This document shows, in pieces, positions 54,375 through 62,180 of a stretch of DNA of 64,000 nt (within the stretch, counting starts at the first letter, position 1; every line of letters begins with the position of its first letter). Both the position numbers and the translations under genes were made by a program. The notes below the pieces were generated by a model. The model was not told the DNA's origin, searched no databases, and saw only the letters and a list, made by a program, of their open reading frames with translations. The stretch is from an uncultured bacterium (lineage in GTDB: Bacteria; Planctomycetota; UBA1135; GCA-002686595): positions 26,210 through 90,209 of the forward strand of contig CALCXM010000183.1 in assembly GCA_937905825.1 (NCBI GenBank). The letters run 5' to 3'.

Positions 54375-56105
54375 ATGACGTCCACGAAGAATTTTTCAGC
54401 ACTGACCGCCCTCGTGGCCTTCTTGATCAGCTTCGGCCTGGTGAACCAGCTTTTGCCGAGCCGCACCAGCTTCGGCGCAGGATCCATTCGCCCGTCGCAT
54501 GTCGCGCCAACGGAAGAAGTGCTAGTGAGCCCCGCCCTGCCCCAAGTACAGGTCGCGGTGGATGCGCAGGAAGAGGAAGCGGCGAGCGAGCAGGCCCTGC
54601 AAGCGCAGCCCATGGTGGAGCTCGAATTTGACTCTAACGCCCCCACGAACACACCGCCCCCCATCGGAGCGGTTCTGCATGGAGTCATCACAAGCACCGA
54701 AGGCGGTGCACTCGAGAGTGCCGTCGTCTCGTTGACGAGAAGCGATGGAGAGCGACTCGATGTGCGTTCCGATTCCGAAGGCAAGTACAACATCGGCCCG
54801 CTTCCTCCGGGTTCCCAACTCATCAGAGCTGGAGCCACCGACTTTCACAATCACGAACAGGAAGTCCTGCTGCCCACGGACGAAGCCCTCCTGCGGCAGG
54901 ACTTTGTGTTGCGCCCGCAACAGGTGGTGCGCGTGGACCTGCTCGCTTCATCCGGCGAGCCCGCATTGCCCGCCCTGAGGGAAGCGGGAATCTCCCTTTA
55001 CTCCCTTGGCCTCGTGCCCGTCGCCACTCGTCACGATCCAGGAGAAACCTTCGAGGAGGTCACGGGTAGCCTCAACAACCCTTTCGGCATCGGTAGCTTT
55101 TGGCAATCTGGCAGAATGGGGAGACCCGCCGGCGGACCCGCTACCTATGGAACAGTCACCCTCAAAGAAGATGGGCCTGCCTGGATCAGCTTGGTCGCGG
55201 CCCATCAAGTCTTGCAGAAGCAACAGATCGATCCCACGCTTCGCTTGGTGCAGTTCACTCTCGATGCCGAGGACATTCAGCAATTGCATGGGCAGCTGCT
55301 CGCGCGAGTCGTCAGCGCCGAAGACGGCACACCCCTGGCAGCCCAAGCCCATCTGGGCGAGTACAACTTTCCCAACGGGCCGGGCCTGGAAGTGGCGGGC
55401 GACGGAGACGTGCACTTTGATAATCAAGTCCCCGGAAAGCGCTGGCTAATCGTGCAGGCGGAAGGACGCGCCACCCTCACCAAGCAAGTTCTGCTGGACC
55501 GCGGCCAAACACTCGACCTAGGCGATCTGGTGTTGTCCAAACCAGTCCAACTCGCGGGAACGGTGAAGACGGCTGCCGGCCAGCCCATCAAAGCCGTCCT
55601 GCGCTGGGGCGCCTACGACCTCGCCACACAGAAGGTCAGCTGGGAGCGCGAGAAATACGCGCAAAGCAAGGCCGACGGATCCTTCCGCATCCCCGACCTG
55701 TCCCCCGGCATCTGGCTCGTGCAAGCCCAAGGCCTGCCCGCACGTTCGCCGAGTCCCTTCGATCCCAAGTCCCGTTCCTTGGCCGTGCGCGTCGATGCAA
55801 GCGCCGATTCCGTGCAAGGCATCGAGTTGGTCATGTTCGCCACCACCGCCATCACGTTGACCTTCGAGGGCGCCGCAGAGCCCTGGCCCGCTGTCTATGC
55901 CTACGACAGCCAAGGCCTGCGCAGCGCCGCCACTTGGCTCGGCCAATATGGCAAGGAAAGCCAGCTGCATCTGCCACCGGGAGACTTCGAACTCGTGGTC
56001 CGGCGGGATGGAATCGAACTCGAACGCCGCCACTTAACCGTCGGCGAAGAGCCCCAACGAATCGACTTCGGCCAGGCCCAAGGGATTGAGTCCGACGAAG
56101 ATTGA
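54375..56105 (+). CDS. Membrane-anchored carboxypeptidase-regulatory-domain protein B
   Basis: 576 aa, three bases after its paralogue, with AAAGGG inside the end of that gene as ribosome site. One membrane helix (about 8-27), an acidic, proline-rich linker, then beta-sandwich modules: GVITSTEGGALESAVVSL with SEGKYNIGPLPPGSQ, and later GSFRIPDLSPGIWLVQAQG. The closing segment HLPPGDFELVVRRDGIELERR parallels protein A's final portion (LYLVPGHYTLRVFSAG). Function unknown; probably works with protein A. Confidence 0.75.
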   Translation: MTSTKNFSALTALVAFLISFGLVNQLLPSRTSFGAGSIRPSHVAPTEEVLVSPALPQVQVAVDAQEEEAASEQALQAQPMVELEFDSNAPTNTPPPIGAVLHGVITSTEGGALESAVVSLTRSDGERLDVRSDSEGKYNIGPLPPGSQLIRAGATDFHNHEQEVLLPTDEALLRQDFVLRPQQVVRVDLLASSGEPALPALREAGISLYSLGLVPVATRHDPGETFEEVTGSLNNPFGIGSFWQSGRMGRPAGGPATYGTVTLKEDGPAWISLVAAHQVLQKQQIDPTLRLVQFTLDAEDIQQLHGQLLARVVSAEDGTPLAAQAHLGEYNFPNGPGLEVAGDGDVHFDNQVPGKRWLIVQAEGRATLTKQVLLDRGQTLDLGDLVLSKPVQLAGTVKTAAGQPIKAVLRWGAYDLATQKVSWEREKYAQSKADGSFRIPDLSPGIWLVQAQGLPARSPSPFDPKSRSLAVRVDASADSVQGIELVMFATTAITLTFEGAAEPWPAVYAYDSQGLRSAATWLGQYGKESQLHLPPGDFELVVRRDGIELERRHLTVGEEPQRIDFGQAQGIESDED

Positions 56106-56317
56106 GAGGTACCCCTTGCACCCTGGATCGCCGGCCTTTGCGAATTCGTGAAGAAGGGTCCCATCCACTGAACGGATTCCGGTGAGATAGGCTTCGGAAC
56201 ACGGAGATCCATTCGCGGGCTGCCGCACTCCAAGGCGCTTGCGCCTGTTCTTGCTTGCTCATTTCCCATAGAACGCCCACTTTCAACTCGGGCTTTGAGA
56301 GCTACAGGGGCAGATCT

Positions 56318-56345
56318 TGGCTCTCACTGATAAATTGGAGAGCCA
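56318..56345 (+). promoter_or_regulatory. Palindrome upstream of the sigma factor gene
   Basis: TGGCTCTC (56318-56325) is the exact inverted complement of GAGAGCCA (56338-56345), with a 12-base AT-rich centre, ending 9 bases before the ATG. It could be an operator or an mRNA hairpin, and includes a GGAG that is a little far from the start. Confidence 0.4.
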
Positions 56346-56354
56346 CGATTCCCC

Positions 56355-57017
56355 ATGGCCAGCCCTAACGATTCCACCCGCGACCTTTTGAACGGCTACC
56401 TGTCCGGCAACCGGCAGGCCGAGTGCGAGTTGTTCGAACAGCACCGCGAACGACTTTTGCAGCGCGTCCAACGGGAGCACTGGATGGCTGGGCTCTCGAA
56501 GTACGCCAGCCCGGAAGATCTCGTCGGCGAGGTGTTCGTGCGCGCCCTCAGTTCGGGTCTACTGCTTGACTTCACGAGTCGCGGCAGCGGCTCCCTGTCG
56601 AAACTCCTTTTCAAGCTGCTCGACAATGTGGCGGTCGACACGTACCGCAGGCACGGTGCCGGCAAGCGCGGAGGTGGCCGCATGCCGGCTTCCTACGACG
56701 CCGGAGATGAGGGTGCAAAGACCGGACATGGGGCTCCGGCCGTGGCCTCCATGGACACCACGCCAACATCGAAGGTCCGTGCAGGAGAATTGCTCGAACG
56801 CTGCCGCGCTGCCCTCGAGCCCCGCGAGTGGGAGATTTGGCACATGGCGGAAGTCGAGGGCTTCGACTCCCTCGAGATTGCCGAGCGGCTCAATACGACC
56901 GACTCCGCCGCCCGTGGAGTCCTGCGCCGCGCACGCAACAAGTTGCTAACCAAGCTGACTGAGTTTGTCTGCACGGACCCTGGGATCGCGGACCAGGAAG
57001 ACCGGTCGGGAACTTAG
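56355..57017 (+). CDS. RNA polymerase sigma factor, ECF-like (planctomycete type)
   Basis: 220 aa. Region 2 is seen as AECELFEQHRERLLQRV and SPEDLVGEVFVRAL, and region 4 as LEPREWEIWHMAEVEGFDSLEIAERLNTTDSAARGVLRRARNKLL, written in parts: LEPREWEIWHMAEVEG, SLEIAERLNTTDSA and RGVLRRARNKLL. A linker of about 55 residues rich in Gly and basic residues separates them. No anti-sigma gene is adjacent; a kinase 2.1 kb downstream could regulate it, as seen in other Planctomycetota where ECF factors lie near Ser/Thr kinases. Confidence 0.85.
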   Translation: MASPNDSTRDLLNGYLSGNRQAECELFEQHRERLLQRVQREHWMAGLSKYASPEDLVGEVFVRALSSGLLLDFTSRGSGSLSKLLFKLLDNVAVDTYRRHGAGKRGGGRMPASYDAGDEGAKTGHGAPAVASMDTTPTSKVRAGELLERCRAALEPREWEIWHMAEVEGFDSLEIAERLNTTDSAARGVLRRARNKLLTKLTEFVCTDPGIADQEDRSGT

Positions 57018-57137
57018 AAGCATTTCGAGGCGGAATTCGATATCCGGCGAACGCTGCCGGCTCGAAATACGGTGAGGCCGGTGAACGCGCTCAGGAATGG
57101 GCGCCCCAAACTCACCCACCCTTCAAGAATGCTCGAA

Positions 57138-58874
57138 ATGAAACACACTCTAGACCGTCCCTCCTGGGGAGCAGCGATCGGAACAGCTCTACTCATTCCA
57201 ATGTTTTCAACCACGGCGCAGGCCCAATGCACGCCGACACTCACCGCGCAGCAAGCGCGCCTTGAAAAGGCCATAGCTGGTTCCAACGACTATTTCGGCC
57301 GCGCCGTTGACATCGATGGTGACTGGGCTGTGGTCGGAAGCCATGGGGATGACAATTCGAATGGCGGCGATGCGGGGTCTGTCATTGTCTACAAACGTAG
57401 TGGAGCGACCTGGAGCCAGCACTCGTTGCTGCAGGCCAGCAATGGGGGAACATCGGATGTATTCGGAATCTCGGTCGCCATCGACAGTGGAATCATCGTT
57501 GTCGGGGCATACGGCGACAATCTTGCCGGAGCAGCGGACGCGGGGAGTGCCTACGTCTTCGACCTCAACGCAGGAGCATGGACCGAGACGGCCAACCTTG
57601 TGGCGCCCAGTCCTTCCACCAACGACCAATTCGGCTGGGATGTGGATCTCAGTGGCGACAGTATCCTGGTGGGGTCCCGGTACCACGATGCACCCGGGTT
57701 CATCGATACGGGCGCAGCCTTCGCCTACCGGCTAGTCGCGGGAACCTGGACATTTGAAGCCCAGCTCGTCCCCTCTGTCCTGCAAAACGGATTGGAGAGC
57801 GGATGGAGCGTGGCCCTCGACGGCGACACGGCCGTGCTGGGCGCTCCTGGACACCACATTGTTGGCCAGGTCGATCAGGGATCGGCCTTCGTGTTTCAAC
57901 GCACGAACAACGCCTGGAACGAAATCAGCAATCTATCCTCTCCCGGCGGATCAGGCGGCGACGCCTTCGGCAACGAGGTGGCCATCGGAGCTGGCCGAAT
58001 CGTGATCGGAGCGCACCTGGCCGACGACACCGCAGGAACCAACCAAGGCGAAGTGACCGTCTACAGCCAACAGTTTGGACTGTGGTCCTTCGAGCAGCAG
58101 TTGCATCCTTCGAGCGCCGCAGCCAACGATGAGTTTGGAACCGGCATTGCCGTTGATGACGGAATAATTTTGGTTGGGGCCGCGGGTGTAGATGCAGAAG
58201 GAAGCAATTCTGGAGCAGCCTATGTCTTCACAGCCTGCGGTGGCTTCAACCCCTGGACCGAGCATGCGCGCATCCTGCCTTGGGATGCTCATGCTGGCGA
58301 CTGGTTTGGATATGCAGTCGGGCTTTCGGGATCCACGGCGATCACTGGGGCCCATGGCTTCAACGGAACCGGAACGGATGTTGGCGCGGCTTACATCCAC
58401 AAACTGAGCCGCGGTGAATTCACACTCTACGGCTTCGGCGACGGGAGCGGCGCTGCTTGCCCCTGCGCGAACGAGAGCACAGCCGGCTTTGGTCAAGGTT
58501 GCCAAAATAGCAATGGAAGGGGCGCCGCGCTGTCGGCCTGGGGGTCGGATGTGGCAACAGCCAACGATTTGACTTTTGTCGCGGGGAATCTACTGCCCTC
58601 AGCCCCGGCCCTGCTCTTCTCAGGCACGAGCCAAACCTCCCCTGGTCACATTCTGGGCGATGGGTTGCTTGTTGTGGGTGGCGGAATTGTGCGCCTCTCC
58701 GTCGCTGCACCCAGCCCTGATGGGAACGCCTCTTGGGGTCCATTCAACGGCGCCTCCTCCGGCTGGGCACCAAATCAAACCCGGTACTTCCAAGTTTGGT
58801 ATCGCGATCCCCTGGGCAGCCCCTGCGCCAATGCGTTCAACCTATCCAACGGGTTGCAGGTCGACTTCCAGTAG
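57138..58874 (+). CDS. Secreted FG-GAP/beta-propeller repeat protein
   Basis: 578 aa, ATG 57138 (57129 is possible). Signal peptide to about residue 29, ending AQAQC. About seven repeats with D.FG..V.I..G..VVGA and AG.AYVF, a propeller without the canonical calcium loops. The C-terminal ~150 residues form a different module with CPCANES and GCQNSNGRGA, ending FQVWYRDPLGSPCAN and LSNGLQVDF. This compares with the QYWSRD...LSFRVVP tail of the protein at 50656. An inverted repeat (TTTCGAG/CTCGAAA, 57023-57067) lies upstream. Secreted surface protein; ligand unknown. Confidence 0.85.
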   Translation: MKHTLDRPSWGAAIGTALLIPMFSTTAQAQCTPTLTAQQARLEKAIAGSNDYFGRAVDIDGDWAVVGSHGDDNSNGGDAGSVIVYKRSGATWSQHSLLQASNGGTSDVFGISVAIDSGIIVVGAYGDNLAGAADAGSAYVFDLNAGAWTETANLVAPSPSTNDQFGWDVDLSGDSILVGSRYHDAPGFIDTGAAFAYRLVAGTWTFEAQLVPSVLQNGLESGWSVALDGDTAVLGAPGHHIVGQVDQGSAFVFQRTNNAWNEISNLSSPGGSGGDAFGNEVAIGAGRIVIGAHLADDTAGTNQGEVTVYSQQFGLWSFEQQLHPSSAAANDEFGTGIAVDDGIILVGAAGVDAEGSNSGAAYVFTACGGFNPWTEHARILPWDAHAGDWFGYAVGLSGSTAITGAHGFNGTGTDVGAAYIHKLSRGEFTLYGFGDGSGAACPCANESTAGFGQGCQNSNGRGAALSAWGSDVATANDLTFVAGNLLPSAPALLFSGTSQTSPGHILGDGLLVVGGGIVRLSVAAPSPDGNASWGPFNGASSGWAPNQTRYFQVWYRDPLGSPCANAFNLSNGLQVDFQ

Positions 58875-58897
58875 CGGGACGTGGAGGCGTCGCTTAG

Positions 58898-59091
58898 CCT
58901 GCTCTATTCATGAGTCGATTTGCCAATAGTCCCAACTCGCTCTCTGGCGGTGCTTTGCGAAGCCTGGCCCCACAGGCGACCTTGTTGGTCGTCGAGGACG
59001 CCAGGATTTGCAAAGTGCCGCCAGAGAGCGAGAACGAGGCGAAGCCGAGTGGTTTGGGGCTATTGGCGAATGGACTCATGAATAGAGCAGG
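58898..59091. mobile_element. 194-bp MITE-like element with nested inverted repeats
   Basis: Outer arms (58898-58935 and 59054-59091) are 38 bp and match as inverted repeats at 35 positions. Inner arms (58936-58967 and 59001-59032) are 32 bp and match at 28. A short central hairpin (CGACC/GGTCG) lies between. It is flanked by TTAG at 58894-58897 and 59092-59095, a 4-bp target duplication. TTAG fits the YTAR target known for IS5-group transposases. No transposase is inside. Both strands have a 61-codon open frame because the element is palindromic; neither is likely a gene. It lies 23 bases after the FG-GAP stop and 13 before the kinase start, so it may act as a terminator there. Confidence 0.8.
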
Positions 59092-59104
59092 TTAGGGTAA
59101 TGCT

Positions 59105-60640
59105 GTGAAAGACGAACCCGCTGGTACCGAGCGTGCAGATTCGCAAGACGAACTGCTCGAGGAGCTCTGCGCTGCGCTCAGTGCTGGAGGCCAGGCGGAG
59201 CTCGCAGCCCTACGCTCTAAGCACGCGAGTGAACCCATCCGCTTCGAGCAGTTGCTGAACGTTGCCCGGCTGTATGTGGCCGGGCGACGCGAACTGCGCC
59301 AAGAATCTCGTGGCAAGGGCACGCTTGTGCCTGGAACTCGGCTTGGGGACTTTGAGATTCTCGCGCTCTTGGGCTGCGGTGGAATGGGTGAGGTGTACCG
59401 CGCGCGGCAACTATCCCTAGGCAACCGAGTCGTGGCCCTCAAGGTGCTCTCGACGCAACTGAGACACGCGGAAGCACGCGCACGATTTCAACGGGAAGCC
59501 ATGCTGCTCGCCAGTTTGCACCACCCAAGCCTGGCTGAGGTCTATGGCTTTGGTGACGAAGCCCGCGAACCATTCCTCGCCATGCGTCTCGTGGATGGCG
59601 TGGACCTGCGCGCTCTGCAACTGATTTGGAAGGACTCGGGGATGGCCCCCCCTGACAAAACAAGATGCGTAGTACGCTGGGCCTCTCAAGTTGCTGAAGC
59701 TCTCGCTCTCGTTCACAGCAACGGACTCGTGCACCGCGACGTCAAGCCTTCGAACATCATGATCGAAGGGGAAATTATCAAGGCCGACACCAGTGGGCGG
59801 GCCGTCTTGGTTGACTTCGGGCTGGTGCGTCCGGTCGATAGCGAGGACCTGACCCAAGCGAGCGGGTCCCCGGCCACACTTGAATACGCGCCCCCTGAAC
59901 AAATCCTGGGCATCGCGGTCGGGCCCCCGGCGGATGTTTTTGCGCTGGGTGTGACCTTGCACGACGCGATCACTGGGAACGGACCCCAGAGTCGCCCACG
60001 GGCTGCTTCAGGAATGGCACGGCTGGATGAGATCGACCATCGCATTGACAAGGACCTCACGGCGGTGATCGCGCGAGCGGTAGACCCGGAACCCCGCTGG
60101 CGCTACGAGAATGCCTCAGGAATGCACGCGGATCTAGAGGCCTGGCTCGCCGGGGAACCGGTCGCCGCACGCAAGCGGCCCATCGCTGAACGTGTGGAGC
60201 GCAGCCTCAAAGATCATCCAGGAAATGTTCTGCGCGCGCTCGCCGGGCTGGCCCTGCTGACTGCCTTTCTCTGGGGCATCATGCAGGTGGGTTCCCATCG
60301 TGCCTCGGTCGTTGAAGCTCATAACGCACTGGGGCGCGGCGATCTCGGCGCAGCCCATCAAGCACTCGACGAGCTGCCAGGAGCTTGGCGCGTGAGCGTG
60401 CTGGGTTGGTCGCCAAAGCTCGAGCAGTTCTCGCTCGATGCGCAGGCCAACCCGGAGTCCTCCTTCAACGCCCGCGTGGTCGAGCGCCTGCGTGCGCGGG
60501 ACTTAAACGGTGCCCTCTTGGCTGGAGCAAGTGCGCTGCGACTCAACGGTCTGCAGCGGGAGTCCCTTCTCCTGCGATGGTGGAACGCGGGACTCCGGGA
60601 GGACTTCCCGTCTATGGATGCCGAAGCGCGCAGAGACTGA
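59105..60640 (+). CDS. Transmembrane Ser/Thr protein kinase, N-terminal part of a split gene
   Basis: 511 aa from GTG 59105 (AGGG upstream, coming from the element's flank). An N-terminal helical region (1-75) precedes a Hanks-type kinase domain: GCGGMG (90-95), K113, HRD (210-212), N217, DFG (237-239) and APPEQ, so it is catalytically complete. A single helix at about 374-394 is followed by a tetratricopeptide-like extracytoplasmic start (HNALGRGDLGAAHQALDEL). A TGA at 60638-60640 interrupts the frame, which continues in phase into the next entry. The original gene was probably about 970 codons. The kinase part could still function. Confidence 0.82.
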   Translation: MKDEPAGTERADSQDELLEELCAALSAGGQAELAALRSKHASEPIRFEQLLNVARLYVAGRRELRQESRGKGTLVPGTRLGDFEILALLGCGGMGEVYRARQLSLGNRVVALKVLSTQLRHAEARARFQREAMLLASLHHPSLAEVYGFGDEAREPFLAMRLVDGVDLRALQLIWKDSGMAPPDKTRCVVRWASQVAEALALVHSNGLVHRDVKPSNIMIEGEIIKADTSGRAVLVDFGLVRPVDSEDLTQASGSPATLEYAPPEQILGIAVGPPADVFALGVTLHDAITGNGPQSRPRAASGMARLDEIDHRIDKDLTAVIARAVDPEPRWRYENASGMHADLEAWLAGEPVAARKRPIAERVERSLKDHPGNVLRALAGLALLTAFLWGIMQVGSHRASVVEAHNALGRGDLGAAHQALDELPGAWRVSVLGWSPKLEQFSLDAQANPESSFNARVVERLRARDLNGALLAGASALRLNGLQRESLLLRWWNAGLREDFPSMDAEARRD

Positions 60641-60649
60641 GAATTTCGG

Positions 60650-62020
60650 TTGCGCCTCACAGCCCGACTCATGTGTGAACGACCCTGCTTGACCGCGCAG
60701 GAACTGAAGAGCGCCGACTCCTTGCGCGAAGAACTCTTGGCGTTGTGGTCAAGGCCTGATCTCAGGAACGAGGATCGGCTATTCGTAATCTCAGCCCTCT
60801 CTGGCTGTGCCAGACCGGAAGATGTCCTCGCGCTCATCGTGTGGATGGACTCAGCGCGAGCGGACTCCGAGGAAGCGCGCCTGACGTGTGCGGCCGTGAC
60901 TCGAATTTTGCTGCGGCTTGCATGCAGTGGAGATCTAGCGGGCATCGATTTCCCGGGGATCTGGGGTGCGCTTGGCAGGCGCATGACTCCCCTGCTTGAG
61001 TACGGTGCCGTCTGTTATTGGGACCGAGCCTGGAAGTACTCGGAGCTATCGCCCTATGAGATTGGACTGCTCGACCTCACTCTCCGGGTCTCCGATGCCG
61101 AAGTCCGCGCTGGCCGGCCCTCCTTGGTTCACACCATTGCTCCCGAGTCCTGGTGGCCAGTGCTGGAACAAGGCGGCCGGGCTGCTTTTGAGAGACTGCA
61201 GTGGATCAGCGGCAGCGCAGACCCGCGCGTACGCCGGGCGATGTTGAACTTGGAGCAGCTTGAGCTATGGCACGATCGGCCCAACAGTTCGGCGGACTAC
61301 TTGGGGATCTGGGCGGGGCTGTCCATGGACCACGAATTCACTGCACAACTCCGACGGCTGTCCGGGCATTGGGCAGGTCCCAACGTCGATCTAGGCCTGA
61401 ACCGCGCCTGCTTCGACCAACGGCTGTACTTGGTCGCCGCGGCACAGGAGTCGGCGGAGTTGAACACGAACCTTGACCCGCCCACTATGTTGGGGGCGCC
61501 CCAAAAAGACCCAGGTTGGGTCGAATGGGACTTGCAGGAGGCGGCGGAGGTCGACGCCAAGACCTTGGCTTCCTGGGAGTTCAATCGCCCGCTTCCCACC
61601 CGCGGAGGGACCGCGACGAAAGCGAGGACGAAGGATTTTGAGGTCGAGTCGGACTCCTATGGTCGCTACTTGGTGGGCCGCAAGCTGGATCGTTCAGAGA
61701 TTCAACTTCACTACGAAGGTCAGCCTCCGGCGGGCATCTCCACCGCCAGACTTGCTCTCCAGCACGTCTCCGCTCGTAGAAGCGAATTCCCCTACCGAGG
61801 GGAGGTTTACCTCCAGATTCGTGTGGACGATCATTTGGTTGCCGACGGCCTGCTCGTCACCAATGGAGAGTCCAAGGATCCAAATTTCGAAACCATCGAC
61901 CTTCCGGGGCAGTTTCTCGACTCTGGCGACCACGTACTCTCCATCCGCCTGGATCCCCGTTCGACGACGACTTACCGGCTACTGGCTGCAAACCTGAGAT
62001 TCCAAACGATCTCCCGCTAG
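60650..62020 (+). CDS. Extracytoplasmic C-terminal part of the split Ser/Thr kinase
   Basis: Open in the same frame as the kinase, beginning just after its TGA. A TTG at 60650 could restart translation, or an ATG at 60674. The 456-aa frame has helical repeats (for example SADSLREELLALWSRPDL, MLNLEQLELW) and a C-terminal beta-rich domain (SEIQLHYEGQPP, VYLQIRVDDHLVADGLL, HVLSIRLDPRSTTTYRLL). This type of tail commonly follows the transmembrane helix in long planctomycete kinases. No signal peptide or own ribosome site is evident, so it looks like the remainder of one gene rather than an independent one. Confidence 0.6.
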   Translation: MRLTARLMCERPCLTAQELKSADSLREELLALWSRPDLRNEDRLFVISALSGCARPEDVLALIVWMDSARADSEEARLTCAAVTRILLRLACSGDLAGIDFPGIWGALGRRMTPLLEYGAVCYWDRAWKYSELSPYEIGLLDLTLRVSDAEVRAGRPSLVHTIAPESWWPVLEQGGRAAFERLQWISGSADPRVRRAMLNLEQLELWHDRPNSSADYLGIWAGLSMDHEFTAQLRRLSGHWAGPNVDLGLNRACFDQRLYLVAAAQESAELNTNLDPPTMLGAPQKDPGWVEWDLQEAAEVDAKTLASWEFNRPLPTRGGTATKARTKDFEVESDSYGRYLVGRKLDRSEIQLHYEGQPPAGISTARLALQHVSARRSEFPYRGEVYLQIRVDDHLVADGLLVTNGESKDPNFETIDLPGQFLDSGDHVLSIRLDPRSTTTYRLLAANLRFQTISR

Positions 62021-62069
62021 CAAGACCAAGACCAGGTTCGCTCAAGCTGTGGGGCAGGTCAGGTCTTGC
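62020..62069. terminator. Inverted repeat between convergent genes
   Basis: GCAAGACC (62020-62027) is complemented by GGTCTTGC (62062-62069), separated by 34 bases, in the gap after the kinase tail and before the peptidase stop. It could be a bidirectional terminator; the long spacer weakens the case. Confidence 0.3.
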
Positions 62070-62180
62070 CGATGGATCCGGGCATAGCGCGCCGTTGATG
62101 CTCCGTCACTCTGATCGCGAACCAGATTCAGTACCACGCAATTCGGTCGACAGAGTGAGTACCAAGCGAACAAGCCCGCC

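Noticed and set aside
58910..59095. 61-codon open frames on both strands within the MITE-like element
   Set aside because: They exist because the element is palindromic. There is no ribosome site, and the stop falls in the target duplication. Differences between element ends are few and not clearly codon-like.
60638..60640. TGA as a selenocysteine codon in the kinase
   Set aside because: No cysteine-aligned active site is expected there, and no SECIS-like hairpin was identified. Nonsense change or gene split is simpler.
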